A stretch of DNA of 64,000 bases, from NCBI GenBank assembly GCA_964649725.1, contig CAZYTM010000007.1, positions 62,001-126,000 of the forward strand, given 5' to 3'. The DNA is from CAZYTM01 sp964649725 (GTDB lineage Bacteria; Desulfobacterota; Desulfuromonadia; Geobacterales; Geobacteraceae). The first letter of the stretch is position 1. Every line of letters begins with the position of its first letter. Under the pieces are notes generated by a model. The model saw only the letters and a program-made list of their open reading frames with translations. It was not told the DNA's origin and searched no databases. This document shows, one piece after another, positions 52,901 to 61,942 of this stretch. The position numbers and the translations under genes were made by a program.

Positions 52901-54088
52901 GGTCGCGAACGGGAGCGCTATGCCATCGTCTATGGTGCAAAGATCAAGGCTGGGCCTGATGAGCTGGTGAAGGCCACCCAAACCCTGGCCGAGTGGGATC
53001 CCTACACCATGCCGATCCTCACCGAAGTCTCCGGCAAGATCAAGTTTGGTGACATAGTCGAAGCTATTACCATGGAAGAGCAATTGGATGAAGTTACCGG
53101 CCTGTCACGTAAAGTAATCATCGAATCGCGCGATCCTGATAAGCGTCCTCGCATTGCCATAAAAGATGATTCAGGTAAAACCGTTAGCGCCGGTAGTACC
53201 ATTGGACGATATTTCCTTCCAGTTGGGGCTAACATCTCGGTACAGGAAGACTCATTTGTCAATGCCGGTGATGTTATAGCCAAGATTCCCCGTGAAACTA
53301 CCAAGACAAAGGATATTACCGGTGGTCTGCCTCGTGTTGCCGAGCTTTTTGAAGCACGTAAACCGAAGGACTATGCAGTCATCGCCGAAATTGATGGTGT
53401 GGTAACATTTGGCAAGGATGCCAAAGGGAAGCGAAAGGTAATCATTACTCCAGAAATGGGGGAACCAAAAGAGTATCTGATCCCGAAAGGGAAGCATATC
53501 AGCGTCCACGAAGGGGACCATGTTCGCGCTGGTGAAGCGCTCATGGACGGCTCATCAAATCCTCACGATATTCTAAGGGTGCTTGGGCAGAAGGAATTGG
53601 CCAAATATCTGGTGGATGAGGTCCAAGAGGTCTATCGACTCCAAGGGGTCAAGATTAACGACAAGCACATCGAGACCATCGTCAGGCAGATGCTCCGTAG
53701 AGTCCGCATCAAGGATGTGGGGGATACTAATCTTCTTATCGACGATCAGTTGGAGCGGTATATCTTTGAAGACGAAAATGAGCGAGTACTAGCAAAAAAT
53801 GGCCGTCCTGCCATCGCTGAGCCTTTGTTGCTCGGCATCACCAAGGCATCACTCTCCACCGAGTCATTCATTTCAGCTGCCTCTTTCCAGGAGACCACCA
53901 AGGTTCTTACCCAGGCGGCAATTGAAGGTAAGGTCGACAGTCTGCGTGGTCTTAAAGAAAACGTTATTATGGGAAGGTTAATTCCTGCGGGTACTGGATT
54001 GTCTCGCTATCGGAACCTCAAGTTGCATGTTGATGAGCCTGTACAGGAGATTGAAGAATCTGCAGAAGATGAAGTTGCCATTGGGTAG
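49955..54088 (+). CDS. rpoC: RNA polymerase beta' subunit
   Basis: The protein has 1377 residues and starts at TTG 49955 behind GGGAGG. The N-terminal zinc site is CNCGKYKRMKHRGIVCEKCG. The catalytic loop NADFDGDQMAVH holds the three Asp that bind the active-site Mg2+. A second zinc site is seen in CQSRRGICAKCYGRD. It is the 109-base neighbour of rpoB and the end of the rpoBC unit. Confidence 0.98.
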   Translation: MDDIFNFFDKPKDPLHFSAIRISISSPEKIRERSFGEVKKPETINYRTFKPERDGLFCAKIFGPTKDYECNCGKYKRMKHRGIVCEKCGVEVIPSKVRRERLGHIDLATPVAHIWFLKSLPSRIGNLLDITLKDLEKVLYFEAYAVTDPKNSGLQMAEILSEDQYQKAMEEYSGQFEATMGAAAIRDCLKALDLERLAETLRIEMLEATSEAKRKKTAKRLKVVEAFKASGNRPEWMILECIPVLPPELRPLVPLDGGRFATSDLNDLYRRVINRNNRLKRLMELQAPEVIIRNEKRMLQEAVDALFDNGRRGRAIAGPNKRPLKSLSDMLKGKSGRFRQNLLGKRVDYSGRSVIVVGPELRLHQCGLPKKMALELFKPFIYNKLEERGYVTTIKSAKKMVEKERPEVWDVLEEVIKEHPVMLNRAPTLHRLGIQAFEPVLIEGKAIQLHPLVCTAFNADFDGDQMAVHLPLSIESQVETRVLMMSTNNILSPAHGKPIIVPSQDMVLGTYYMTRDKHFALGEGKILASPEEVRIAFDAGEIDLQARIKVRMKNLPTDELPQLVDTTTGRVILREILPETVPFTAVNKVMTKKELSNLVDICYRLAGNKETVILADKLKEIGFRYSTLAGISISINDMVVPEGKPAIIDRASEEVKEIQNQYTEGLITDGERYNKVIDIWAKATEEIAREMLDNLSRDIVVGPDGKEVKVPSFNAIHMMADSGSRGSAQQIRQLAGMRGLMAKPSGEIIETPITANFREGLTVLQYFISTHGARKGLADTALKTANSGYLTRRLVDVAQDAIINEPDCGTMDGLNVSSLTEGGEIIEHIGDRILGRVALDDILDPVTGEVLVEANAEIDETLVKRIEDAGLEKVKIRSVLTCQSRRGICAKCYGRDLARGHLVNLGEAVGVIAAQSIGEPGTQLTMRTFHIGGTASRHAEQTSLEARNEGRVRFININSVKNVDGHHIVMNRNGELAIVDETGRERERYAIVYGAKIKAGPDELVKATQTLAEWDPYTMPILTEVSGKIKFGDIVEAITMEEQLDEVTGLSRKVIIESRDPDKRPRIAIKDDSGKTVSAGSTIGRYFLPVGANISVQEDSFVNAGDVIAKIPRETTKTKDITGGLPRVAELFEARKPKDYAVIAEIDGVVTFGKDAKGKRKVIITPEMGEPKEYLIPKGKHISVHEGDHVRAGEALMDGSSNPHDILRVLGQKELAKYLVDEVQEVYRLQGVKINDKHIETIVRQMLRRVRIKDVGDTNLLIDDQLERYIFEDENERVLAKNGRPAIAEPLLLGITKASLSTESFISAASFQETTKVLTQAAIEGKVDSLRGLKENVIMGRLIPAGTGLSRYRNLKLHVDEPVQEIEESAEDEVAIG

Positions 54089-54089
54089 A

Positions 54090-54118
54090 AGAAGTGGGGG
54101 ATGATATCCCCCACTTCT
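54090..54118 (+). other. Perfect hairpin after rpoC
   Basis: A 13-pair stem (54090-54102 with 54106-54118) with a GAT loop begins just after the rpoC stop codon. It is followed by A-rich, not T-rich, sequence, so it may be an RNA-end stabiliser or processing site rather than a simple terminator. Confidence 0.6.
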
Positions 54119-54132
54119 ATATGAAAAAAAAC

Positions 54133-54161
54133 TTGACAAGGTTATTGTAAGTTGATATTTT
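54133..54161 (+). promoter_or_regulatory. Sigma-70 promoter for rpsL-rpsG-fusA-tuf
   Basis: TTGACA at 54133-54138 and TATTTT at 54156-54161 are 17 bases apart, preceded by an A run that could act as an UP element. The leader to rpsL is about 50 bases. Confidence 0.6.
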
Positions 54162-54218
54162 TGTCGCTTCCGCAGGGGGGATTGCCCCCTGAATTTGTGT
54201 AGTCTGGAGAAAGAGCGT

Positions 54219-54590
54219 ATGCCAACCATTAACCAGCTTATCCGTATTGGCAGGGAAAGCAAGAAGGACAAGTCGACTGCACCTGCATTGAAGTGTTGTC
54301 CGCAAAAGCGCGGTGTCTGCACCAGGGTTTATACCACAACACCGAAAAAGCCAAACTCAGCTCTTCGTAAAGTAGCCAGGGTTAGGCTTACCAATGGTAT
54401 CGAGGTGACATCCTATATACCAGGTGTCGGTCATAACCTTCAGGAGCACTCAGTGGTGCTGATTAGAGGTGGGAGGGTAAAAGACCTTCCGGGTGTCCGT
54501 TATCATATTGTTCGCGGCACTCTTGATTCTGTAGGTGTTAAGGACCGCAAAAAGAGCCGCTCCAAATACGGTGCGAAAAGGCCCAAGTAA
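54219..54590 (+). CDS. rpsL: 30S ribosomal protein S12
   Basis: From ATG 54219 the protein has 123 residues; an upstream in-frame extension was not used. TTPKKPNSALRKVARVRLTN contains the Lys linked to streptomycin sensitivity, and GRVKDLPGVRYHIVRGTLD the PGVRYH block. S12 monitors codon-anticodon pairing. Wild-type residues are present at the usual resistance positions. Confidence 0.97.
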   Translation: MPTINQLIRIGRESKKDKSTAPALKCCPQKRGVCTRVYTTTPKKPNSALRKVARVRLTNGIEVTSYIPGVGHNLQEHSVVLIRGGRVKDLPGVRYHIVRGTLDSVGVKDRKKSRSKYGAKRPK

Positions 54591-54610
54591 TACTACCGTG
54601 AGAGGTTGAT

Positions 54611-55081
54611 ATGCCGAGAAGAAGAGAAGTTGCCAAGCGGGTCATCCTGCCCGACCCAAAATTCAATGATCGGGTAGTGGCTAAGCTCGTAAATATAATG
54701 ATGCTTGACGGCAAGAAAAGTACAGCTGAGCGGGCGCTCTATAACGCCCTTGAGTTGGTCGCACAGCGTGCCAATGAGGAGCCAGTCAAGGTGCTCAAGA
54801 AGTGCCTGGATAATATCAAGCCGATGCTCGAGGTGAAGTCGCGGCGCGTAGGTGGTTCCACCTATCAGGTGCCGGTTGAGGTGCGTGCAGACAGGCGTGT
54901 TTCTTTAGCAATGCGCTGGCTAATTAAATATTCAAACAGTAGGGCAGAAAAAACCATGACCGATAAATTGGCCGGTGAAATTCTCGATGCTTATAACAAT
55001 CGTGGTGCTGCTGTAAAGAAACGTGAAGATACTCACAAGATGGCAGAGGCAAACAGGGCTTTTGCACATTATCGCTGGTAG
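54611..55081 (+). CDS. rpsG: 30S ribosomal protein S7
   Basis: The protein has 156 residues. PRRREVAKRVILPDPKFNDR opens it, and KSRRVGGSTYQVPVEVRADR is conserved. It nucleates 30S head assembly. It follows rpsL by 20 bases in the str operon. Confidence 0.97.
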   Translation: MPRRREVAKRVILPDPKFNDRVVAKLVNIMMLDGKKSTAERALYNALELVAQRANEEPVKVLKKCLDNIKPMLEVKSRRVGGSTYQVPVEVRADRRVSLAMRWLIKYSNSRAEKTMTDKLAGEILDAYNNRGAAVKKREDTHKMAEANRAFAHYRW

Positions 55082-55122
55082 TTGCAGTTTGTAGGATTTG
55101 ATTCGTTCAGTAAGGAGATTTT

Positions 55123-57198
55123 GTGGCACGTCCGGTTTCACTAGAAAAAACCCGTAATATCGGGATTATGGCACATATAGATGCAGGGAAGACTACCACT
55201 ACCGAGAGGATTCTTTACTATACCGGTGTTTCCCATAAAATCGGTGAGGTGCATGAAGGTACTGCCACTATGGACTGGATGGAGCAGGAGCAGGAGCGTG
55301 GTATCACTATCACCTCTGCGGCCACTACATGCATGTGGGATGATCACAGGATTAATATCATTGATACACCCGGGCATGTCGATTTTACCATAGAGGTGGA
55401 GCGCTCACTAAGGGTACTAGATGGTTCGGTTGCGGTTTTTTGTTCGGTCGGAGGAGTTGAGCCTCAGTCTGAAACAGTCTGGAGGCAAGCGGATAAATAT
55501 CGAGTGCCTCGGATAGCATTTATCAATAAAATGGACCGGGTTGGAGCCGATTTTTTCCGTGGCGTCAATATGATCAAGGATCGCCTCAAGGCGAATCCGG
55601 TGCCAATACAGCTCCCTGTTGGTGCAGAAGATACCTTCAAGGGTATTATCGATCTGGTGGAGATGAAGGCTATCCTCTGGGACGAGGAGTCGCTCGGAGC
55701 TAATTTCCGCGAGGAAGCGATACCGGCCAACCAGTTGGAGCAGGCTGAAGAGTATCGTGAACGGCTAATTGAGGAGATTTCTAGTCATAACGATGAATTG
55801 ATGGAAAAATATCTTGCCGGTGAGGCACTGACAAATATCGAGATAAAAGCTGCAATTCGTCAAGCAACCATTGACATAAAGATTTGTCCTGTTATTTGCG
55901 GTTCCTCGTTCAAAAACAAGGGCGTCCAGCCATTACTCGATGCTGTTGTTGACTATTTACCGGCACCGACAGATATCCCAGCTATCAAGGGTGTTGATGA
56001 GAAGGATAACGAGATAGAGCGGAATGCCTCTGATGCAGAACCGTTTGCTGCACTTGCTTTCAAGATTATGACCGATCCTTATGTGGGGCAGCTATGTTTC
56101 TTCCGGGTTTATTCTGGGGTGCTCAGTTCCGGCTCATATATATATAACTCTACCAAGGGGAAAAAAGAGCGGATTGGTCGTCTCTTGAAGATGCATGCGA
56201 ATAAGCGCGAAGAGATAAAAGAGGTTTATGCTGGCGATATCGCTGCTGCAGTCGGCCTGAAGTATACAACTACTGGTGACACACTATGTCCGGAAGATAA
56301 TCCGGTTATTCTTGAATCAATAGAGTTCCCTGAGCCGGTTATATCAATCGCCATTGAACCTAAGACCAAGGCAGACCAGGAAAAACTCGGTACGAGCCTG
56401 GCCAAGCTGGCCAGCGAAGATCCATCTTTTCGGGTTAAAACCGACGAAGAGACAGGACAGACTATTATTTCCGGAATGGGTGAATTGCATCTTGAGATAA
56501 TTGTCGACCGTCTAATGCGGGAATTCAAGGTGGAGGCCAGCGTCGGCAAACCGCAGGTAGCCTATCGTGAGACCGTTACCAAGAAGGTCAAGGTGGAAGG
56601 AAAATTTGTCCGCCAGTCTGGTGGTCGTGGTCAGTACGGGCACGTCTGGCTCGAGGTTGAGCCGCAGGAGCCTGGCAAGGGTTATGAATTTGTCGATGGC
56701 ATTAAAGGTGGTGTAGTCCCCAGGGAATACATACCTGCTGTAGACAAGGGTATTCAGGAAGCAATGGATAATGGTGTTCTGGCCGGATATCCGGTAGTTG
56801 ATTTCAAGGTGACCCTTATTGATGGCTCATACCACGAGGTTGATTCATCGGAAATGGCGTTTAAAATTGCAGGTTCAATGGGTTTTAAAGAGGGATGTTC
56901 CAAGGCCGGTGCGGTTCTGCTTGAGCCGATAATGTCGGTGGAGGTTGTTGTCCCTGAAGAATATATGGGTGAAGTCATTGGTGATCTCAACTCCAGACGT
57001 GGTCGTATTATGGGGATGGAGAGTCGGGCAGGAGCTCAGGTAGTAAGCTCTATGGTGCCGCTGGCCCAGATGTTTGGTTATGCAACTGATGTCAGGTCGG
57101 CCACTCAAGGACGGGCAACTTACACCATGACGTTCCATCATTATGAGCAGGTACCGAAATCGGTGTCTGAAGAAATTATTGCTAAAGTAAAAGGTTAA
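55123..57198 (+). CDS. fusA: Elongation factor G
   Basis: The protein has 691 residues and starts at GTG 55123 after AAGGAG. AHIDAGKTTTTERILYYTG (P-loop), DTPGHVDFTIEVERSLRVLD and NKMDRVGADF are present, and the switch region reads WMEQEQERGITITSAATTC. EF-G drives translocation. Its position between rpsG and tuf is the classic str order. Confidence 0.97.
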   Translation: MARPVSLEKTRNIGIMAHIDAGKTTTTERILYYTGVSHKIGEVHEGTATMDWMEQEQERGITITSAATTCMWDDHRINIIDTPGHVDFTIEVERSLRVLDGSVAVFCSVGGVEPQSETVWRQADKYRVPRIAFINKMDRVGADFFRGVNMIKDRLKANPVPIQLPVGAEDTFKGIIDLVEMKAILWDEESLGANFREEAIPANQLEQAEEYRERLIEEISSHNDELMEKYLAGEALTNIEIKAAIRQATIDIKICPVICGSSFKNKGVQPLLDAVVDYLPAPTDIPAIKGVDEKDNEIERNASDAEPFAALAFKIMTDPYVGQLCFFRVYSGVLSSGSYIYNSTKGKKERIGRLLKMHANKREEIKEVYAGDIAAAVGLKYTTTGDTLCPEDNPVILESIEFPEPVISIAIEPKTKADQEKLGTSLAKLASEDPSFRVKTDEETGQTIISGMGELHLEIIVDRLMREFKVEASVGKPQVAYRETVTKKVKVEGKFVRQSGGRGQYGHVWLEVEPQEPGKGYEFVDGIKGGVVPREYIPAVDKGIQEAMDNGVLAGYPVVDFKVTLIDGSYHEVDSSEMAFKIAGSMGFKEGCSKAGAVLLEPIMSVEVVVPEEYMGEVIGDLNSRRGRIMGMESRAGAQVVSSMVPLAQMFGYATDVRSATQGRATYTMTFHHYEQVPKSVSEEIIAKVKG

Positions 57199-57211
57199 TA
57201 TTATTAGCTGA

Positions 57212-58475
57212 GGAGGAACTCCTAATGGCAAAGGCGAAATTCGAGCGGAAGAAACCCCATGTCAACGTAGGGACGATAGGTCACGTAGACCACGGCAAGA
57301 CGACACTGACGGCGGCGATAACGAAGGTACTGGCAGGCAAGGGGCAGGCTGAGTACAAGTCGTTCGATCAGATCGACAATGCACCTGAAGAGCGGGAGCG
57401 TGGTATCACGATAGCTACAGCACATGTCGAGTACGAGACAGATAAGCGTCATTATGCACACGTTGACTGTCCTGGTCATGCCGACTACGTGAAGAACATG
57501 ATCACCGGAGCGGCCCAGATGGACGGCGCTATTCTGGTAGTTTCAGCAGCTGACGGGCCGATGCCGCAGACCCGCGAGCACATTCTGCTTGCGCGTCAGG
57601 TAGGCGTACCTTACATAGTGGTGTTCCTGAACAAGGCAGACATGGTAGATGATGCCGAGCTGCTGGAGTTGGTAGAACTGGAGATTCGCGAACTGCTCTC
57701 ATCCTATGACTTCCCTGGGGACGATATCCCGATTATCAAGGGTAGCGCTCTGAAAGGGCTGGAAGGTGACAAGGGCGAACTGGGTGAGCAGGCGATTCTG
57801 GCGCTGATGGATGCAGTAGACAGCTACATACCGGAGCCGGAGCGTGCCATTGACAAGCCGTTTTTGATGCCGGTAGAGGACGTTTTCTCAATTTCCGGTC
57901 GAGGTACTGTTGCCACCGGCCGTGTGGAGCGTGGTATCGTCAAGGTTGGCGAAGAGGTGGAGATTGTCGGGATCAAGGCGACAGCGAAGACGACTGTGAC
58001 CGGGGTAGAGATGTTCCGGAAGCTTCTGGACGAAGGTCGCGCAGGCGACAATATTGGCGCACTGCTGCGTGGTGTGAAGCGTGAAGAGATCGAGCGTGGT
58101 CAGGTACTGGCCAAGCCTGGCAGCATAACGCCGCACACGAAGTTCAAGGCTGAGGCATATGTACTGACCAAGGAAGAGGGGGGACGGCACACACCTTTCT
58201 TCAATGGATATCGGCCGCAGTTTTATTTCCGAACAACGGATGTAACCGGGGTAGTCGATCTGCCAGCCGGGACAGAGATGGTAATGCCTGGAGATAACGT
58301 GGCAGTGCAGGTAAATCTTATCACACCGATAGCAATGGACGAAGGGCTTCGATTCGCGATACGCGAGGGTGGCCGTACGGTTGGCGCCGGGGTGGTAGCC
58401 TCCATAATTGAGTAAGACCGTTAGGGGCAGCAGCGCAGGTACTGGCTGGACCAGATATCGACGCAGTTGAAACTT
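57212..58475 (+). repeat. Duplicated tuf block, identical to 40858-42121
   Basis: The two blocks are 1264 bases long in direct orientation, 16354 bases apart. They cover the ribosome site, the whole coding region and 60 bases after the stop. Flanking bases diverge at once on both sides (40857 against 57211; 42122 against 58476), which suggests recent gene conversion. Confidence 0.85.
57225..58415 (+). CDS. tuf: Elongation factor Tu, copy 2
   Basis: The 396-residue product is the same as that of the copy at 40871. The DNA also looks identical from 57212 to 58475, matching 40858 to 42121, and then differs at both ends. This copy is the last gene of the str unit and leads into the S10 cluster. 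Confidence 0.98.
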   Translation: MAKAKFERKKPHVNVGTIGHVDHGKTTLTAAITKVLAGKGQAEYKSFDQIDNAPEERERGITIATAHVEYETDKRHYAHVDCPGHADYVKNMITGAAQMDGAILVVSAADGPMPQTREHILLARQVGVPYIVVFLNKADMVDDAELLELVELEIRELLSSYDFPGDDIPIIKGSALKGLEGDKGELGEQAILALMDAVDSYIPEPERAIDKPFLMPVEDVFSISGRGTVATGRVERGIVKVGEEVEIVGIKATAKTTVTGVEMFRKLLDEGRAGDNIGALLRGVKREEIERGQVLAKPGSITPHTKFKAEAYVLTKEEGGRHTPFFNGYRPQFYFRTTDVTGVVDLPAGTEMVMPGDNVAVQVNLITPIAMDEGLRFAIREGGRTVGAGVVASIIE

Positions 58476-58508
58476 TAACGAGAGACTAATTTAGTCAACG
58501 AGGAAGAC

Positions 58509-58817
58509 ATGCCAAGTCAGAAGATCAGAATTCGTTTGAAAGCTTACGATCATAAGCTGCTCGACCAGTCGGTCGGCGAGATAGTCGACACTGCAAGAAG
58601 AACCGGTGCCAGGGTGGCTGGTCCAATTCCTTTGCCGACAGTAATCAACAAATATTGCGTGCTGCGCGGCCCTCACGTTGACAAGAAGTCCCGCGAGCAG
58701 TTCGAGATCAGGACACATAAACGCCTCATTGACATCCTTGATCCGACCCAGCAGACAGTTGATGCGCTAATGAAACTCGATCTCTCGGCAGGCGTCGATG
58801 TAGAGATCAAACTCTAG
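58509..58817 (+). CDS. rpsJ: 30S ribosomal protein S10
   Basis: The protein has 102 residues and reads KIRIRLKAYDHKLLDQSVGE near the start, then GPIPLPTVINKYCVLRGPHV and the SREQFEIRTHKRLID block. S10 is also NusE, a partner of NusG and NusB in antitermination. It heads the S10 cluster. Confidence 0.97.
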   Translation: MPSQKIRIRLKAYDHKLLDQSVGEIVDTARRTGARVAGPIPLPTVINKYCVLRGPHVDKKSREQFEIRTHKRLIDILDPTQQTVDALMKLDLSAGVDVEIKL

Positions 58818-58848
58818 TCGAGATCATTTTACGATAGGGAAAGCAGCC

Positions 58849-59478
58849 ATGAATAAGGGATTAATAGGAAAGAAACTGGGCATGACCCAGATATTTGCGG
58901 ATGATGGTCGACGGATACCTGTAACGGTAGTTGAAGCTGGTCCGTGTGTGGTATTACAGAAAAAAACCGTAGTCAATGACGGTTATAATGCCATTCAGGT
59001 CGGTTTTGCTGGTAAGGATGCAACTCGTGCGACGCGTGCTCTTGTTGGTCATTGCAAGCAGGCCGGTAAAGGGGCATTTCGTTTTCTCCGTGAACTTCGT
59101 CTGGAAAACGTAGATCAATACAGTGTCGGAGACCAGATCAGTGTAGATATTTTTGCTCCTGGTGATTTGATAGATGTGACCGGAACTAGTATTGGCAAGG
59201 GTTTTCAGGGGGTTATAAAACGCTGGGGTTTTAAAGGGGGGCGTTCCTCGCATGGGTCTCGCTTCCATCGTGCACCTGGTTCCATAGGCTGCTCAGCAAC
59301 CCCATCGCGCGTTTTTAAGAATAAAAAAATGCCTGGGCAGATGGGAAATGAGCGGGTTACAGTGCAGCGGTTGCAAGTTGTGCGAGTCGATCTAACTGAT
59401 AACCTCCTTTTGATTAAAGGTGCGGTCCCTGGATCTACCAATGGTCTTGTCCTCATCAAGGATAGTGTCAAGGCTTAA
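58849..59478 (+). CDS. rplC: 50S ribosomal protein L3
   Basis: The protein has 209 residues. It begins MNKGLIGKKLGMTQIFADDG; WGFKGGRSSHGSRFHRAPGS holds the loop near the peptidyl-transferase centre, with the conserved Gln in KKMPGQMGNERVTVQ. It follows rpsJ by 31 bases. Confidence 0.97.
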   Translation: MNKGLIGKKLGMTQIFADDGRRIPVTVVEAGPCVVLQKKTVVNDGYNAIQVGFAGKDATRATRALVGHCKQAGKGAFRFLRELRLENVDQYSVGDQISVDIFAPGDLIDVTGTSIGKGFQGVIKRWGFKGGRSSHGSRFHRAPGSIGCSATPSRVFKNKKMPGQMGNERVTVQRLQVVRVDLTDNLLLIKGAVPGSTNGLVLIKDSVKA

Positions 59479-59506
59479 TGCATATCAGCTGGCAGTGGAG
59501 AAAATT

Positions 59507-60130
59507 ATGGCGACAATAGACATTTTCGATATCAAGAAGAAGAAGGTTGGCGAATTGGAACTTAATGATGCCATCTTCAATGGTGAAGTAAAGGAGTATC
59601 TGATCCACGAAGCGGTCAAGATCCAGTTGGCCAATAGACGGGCCGGAACCGTGGCAGTTAAAAACCGTTCAGCGGTTGCTGGCAGTGGCAAAAAGCCATT
59701 TCGTCAGAAAGGAACTGGTCAGGCAAGGCAAGGTTGTCGGCGGGCACCGCAATATCCTGGTGGTGGAGTGGCATTTGGCCCTCAACCGAAAACCTATAAC
59801 TTGGCCATGAATAAAAAGGCCCGCAAAGCAGCCATGCGTTCAGCTCTCTCGTTACTGTTCAAGGATAACAAACTTACTGTAATGAATTCCTTAGATTTAT
59901 CGTCTATCTCCACTAAGGGTTTTGTCAATGTTCTTAATGACTTTGCCATTAGCAAGACATTGGTAGTTATTGATGAGAGTAATACCAATCTTGAACTCTC
60001 TGCTCGAAATGTCAAAGATGTGAAAGTGCTTAAGACAGAGGGGCTAAATATCTTTGATGTCATGAAATACCGGAGCATCATCTTTACCCAGGATGCTGTA
60101 CGGAAAGTTGAAGGAGCATTACAGCCATGA
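59507..60130 (+). CDS. rplD: 50S ribosomal protein L4
   Basis: From ATG 59507 the protein has 207 residues; a longer frame from 59420 would overlap rplC. The exit-tunnel loop region reads FRQKGTGQARQGCRRAPQYP. Its stop overlaps the rplW start by four bases (ATGA). Confidence 0.97.
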   Translation: MATIDIFDIKKKKVGELELNDAIFNGEVKEYLIHEAVKIQLANRRAGTVAVKNRSAVAGSGKKPFRQKGTGQARQGCRRAPQYPGGGVAFGPQPKTYNLAMNKKARKAAMRSALSLLFKDNKLTVMNSLDLSSISTKGFVNVLNDFAISKTLVVIDESNTNLELSARNVKDVKVLKTEGLNIFDVMKYRSIIFTQDAVRKVEGALQP

Positions 60131-60411
60131 ACATCTATGACGTTATAAAAAAACCGTTGATCACGGAAAAGACAACCACGGAAAAAGACGATAGGAACAT
60201 CATAGCGTTGGTGGTGGATCGTGATGCCAATAAGATCGAGATCAAGGCTGCGGCAGAGAAACTGTTCAAGGTTGAGGTCACTGCTGTCAGGACCATCAAT
60301 ATGGCTGGCAAAGTAAAGCGGGTCGGGAAAAATATCGGTAAGCGGTCAAACTGGAAAAAGGCTTATGTGACCCTCAAAGAGGGTAGTAATGTTGATTTCT
60401 TCGAAGCGTAA
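60127..60411 (+). CDS. rplW: 50S ribosomal protein L23
   Basis: The protein has 94 residues. IYDVIKKPLITEKTTTEKDD and KVKRVGKNIGKRSNWKKAYV are L23 marks. It forms the exit-site platform for trigger factor and SRP. Confidence 0.97.
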   Translation: MNIYDVIKKPLITEKTTTEKDDRNIIALVVDRDANKIEIKAAAEKLFKVEVTAVRTINMAGKVKRVGKNIGKRSNWKKAYVTLKEGSNVDFFEA

Positions 60412-60434
60412 CAAACTAAAATGGAGTAGTTCCA

Positions 60435-61259
60435 ATGGCAATTAAAAGCTATAAACCGACTTCGGCAGGCCGCCGGCACCAGACATGTTCGGCATTTGAC
60501 GAGATTACCAGCAGCAAACCGGAAAAGTCGCTTTTGGTAACCTTGAAGAAGAGTGGTGGCCGAAATAATCTTGGCCGCATTACAGCTCGTCATATCGGTG
60601 GTGGTCACAAGCAGAAATATCGGATTATTGATTTCCGTCGCAACAAGAAAGATATCCCGGCTAAAGTGGCAACAATTGAGTACGATCCGAACCGGAGCGC
60701 TCGTATTGCCCTGCTCAAGTATCTTGATGGGGAGAAACGTTATATTCTTGCCCCTGTCGATCTCAAAGTTGGTGATACAGTAGTTGCCAGCGTGAATGCT
60801 GATATCAAACCGGGTAATGCATTGCCATTACGCGCAATTCCGCTGGGTACCATTATCCATAATATCGAATTGAAAATCGGTAAGGGTGCACAGTTGGCCC
60901 GCAGTGCCGGAACCTTTGCTCAACTAATGGCAAAGGAGGGGAAATACGCACAGGTTAAACTCCCTTCTGGAGAAGTACGGATGGTTCTCCAGGAATGCAT
61001 GGCTACTATTGGCCAGGTGGGTAATATCGATCATGAAAATGTCTCTATTGGCAAGGCCGGCCGATCCCGTTGGCTTGGCAAACGACCTAAAGTACGTGGT
61101 GTAGCTATGAACCCTGTTGACCATCCTCATGGTGGTGGCGAAGGGCGTACCTCTGGCGGACGTCATCCGGTAACGCCATGGGGTATTCCGACCAAAGGGT
61201 ACAAGACCAGAACAAACAAAACATCGACTCGCTTCATAGTTAAGAAGCGGACCAAATAA
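60435..61259 (+). CDS. rplB: 50S ribosomal protein L2
   Basis: The protein has 274 residues. GGRNNLGRITARHIGGGHKQ and the C-terminal MNPVDHPHGGGEGRTSGG, with the His important for peptidyl transfer, are intact. Confidence 0.97.
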   Translation: MAIKSYKPTSAGRRHQTCSAFDEITSSKPEKSLLVTLKKSGGRNNLGRITARHIGGGHKQKYRIIDFRRNKKDIPAKVATIEYDPNRSARIALLKYLDGEKRYILAPVDLKVGDTVVASVNADIKPGNALPLRAIPLGTIIHNIELKIGKGAQLARSAGTFAQLMAKEGKYAQVKLPSGEVRMVLQECMATIGQVGNIDHENVSIGKAGRSRWLGKRPKVRGVAMNPVDHPHGGGEGRTSGGRHPVTPWGIPTKGYKTRTNKTSTRFIVKKRTK

Positions 61260-61283
61260 ATACTCCCATAGAGGATTGACACG

Positions 61284-61565
61284 ATGGCAAGATCGATAAA
61301 AAAAGGGCCGTTTGTAGATGGTCACCTGGTAAAAAAAATTGAGGCAGAAGGGCCGACTTCGAAAAAGGTAATCAAGACCTGGTCGCGTCGTTCGACTATA
61401 ACACCAGACTTTATCGGGATGACCTTTGCCGTGCACAATGGCAAGAAATTCATTCCTGTCTTTGTCACAGAAAACATGGTTGGACACAAACTAGGTGAGT
61501 TTGCCCCAACCCGGACCTTTTACGGTCATGCGGCTGACAAGAAAAGCAAGCTGAAGAAGAAGTAA
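61284..61565 (+). CDS. rpsS: 30S ribosomal protein S19
   Basis: The protein has 93 residues. ARSIKKGPFVDGHLVKKIEA and KLGEFAPTRTFYGHAADKKS are the S19 signatures. It binds the 30S head with S13. Confidence 0.97.
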   Translation: MARSIKKGPFVDGHLVKKIEAEGPTSKKVIKTWSRRSTITPDFIGMTFAVHNGKKFIPVFVTENMVGHKLGEFAPTRTFYGHAADKKSKLKKK

Positions 61566-61583
61566 TCAGCAAAGGAGCTAGCC

Positions 61584-61919
61584 ATGGAATCATCTGCCAA
61601 ATTGACATTCGCCCGACTTTCTCCAAGGAAAACCCGACTAGTTGTAGATATGGTCAGGGGGAGAGGGATTCAGGATGCATTGAATATATTGAAGTTTTCG
61701 CCTCAGCCATCTGCCAAATTGGTAGCCAAGCTGCTCGGTTCAGCAGTTGCTAATGCAGAACAGAAAGGTGTTGCCGATGTGGATCGCCTTTATGTCAAGA
61801 CTATCTTTGTTGATGGTGGTGCAGTGCTTAAACGATTCGTCCCTCGTGCCATGGGCCGGGCCAGCAAGATCAGAAAACCGACCAGTCACATTTCAGTGGT
61901 TCTGGCGGACACTAAATAG
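61584..61919 (+). CDS. rplV: 50S ribosomal protein L22
   Basis: The protein has 111 residues. ARLSPRKTRLVVDMVRG and the beta-hairpin tip region KRFVPRAMGRASKIRKPTSH, which lines the exit tunnel near macrolides, are present. Confidence 0.97.
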   Translation: MESSAKLTFARLSPRKTRLVVDMVRGRGIQDALNILKFSPQPSAKLVAKLLGSAVANAEQKGVADVDRLYVKTIFVDGGAVLKRFVPRAMGRASKIRKPTSHISVVLADTK

Positions 61920-61942
61920 CAAACAGCTGTGGAGGTGATGTT

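Noticed and set aside
57222..57479. 85-codon open frame antisense to tuf, present in both copies
   Set aside because: It mirrors the highly biased codons of tuf and has no ribosome site of its own. It is identical in both places only because tuf is.
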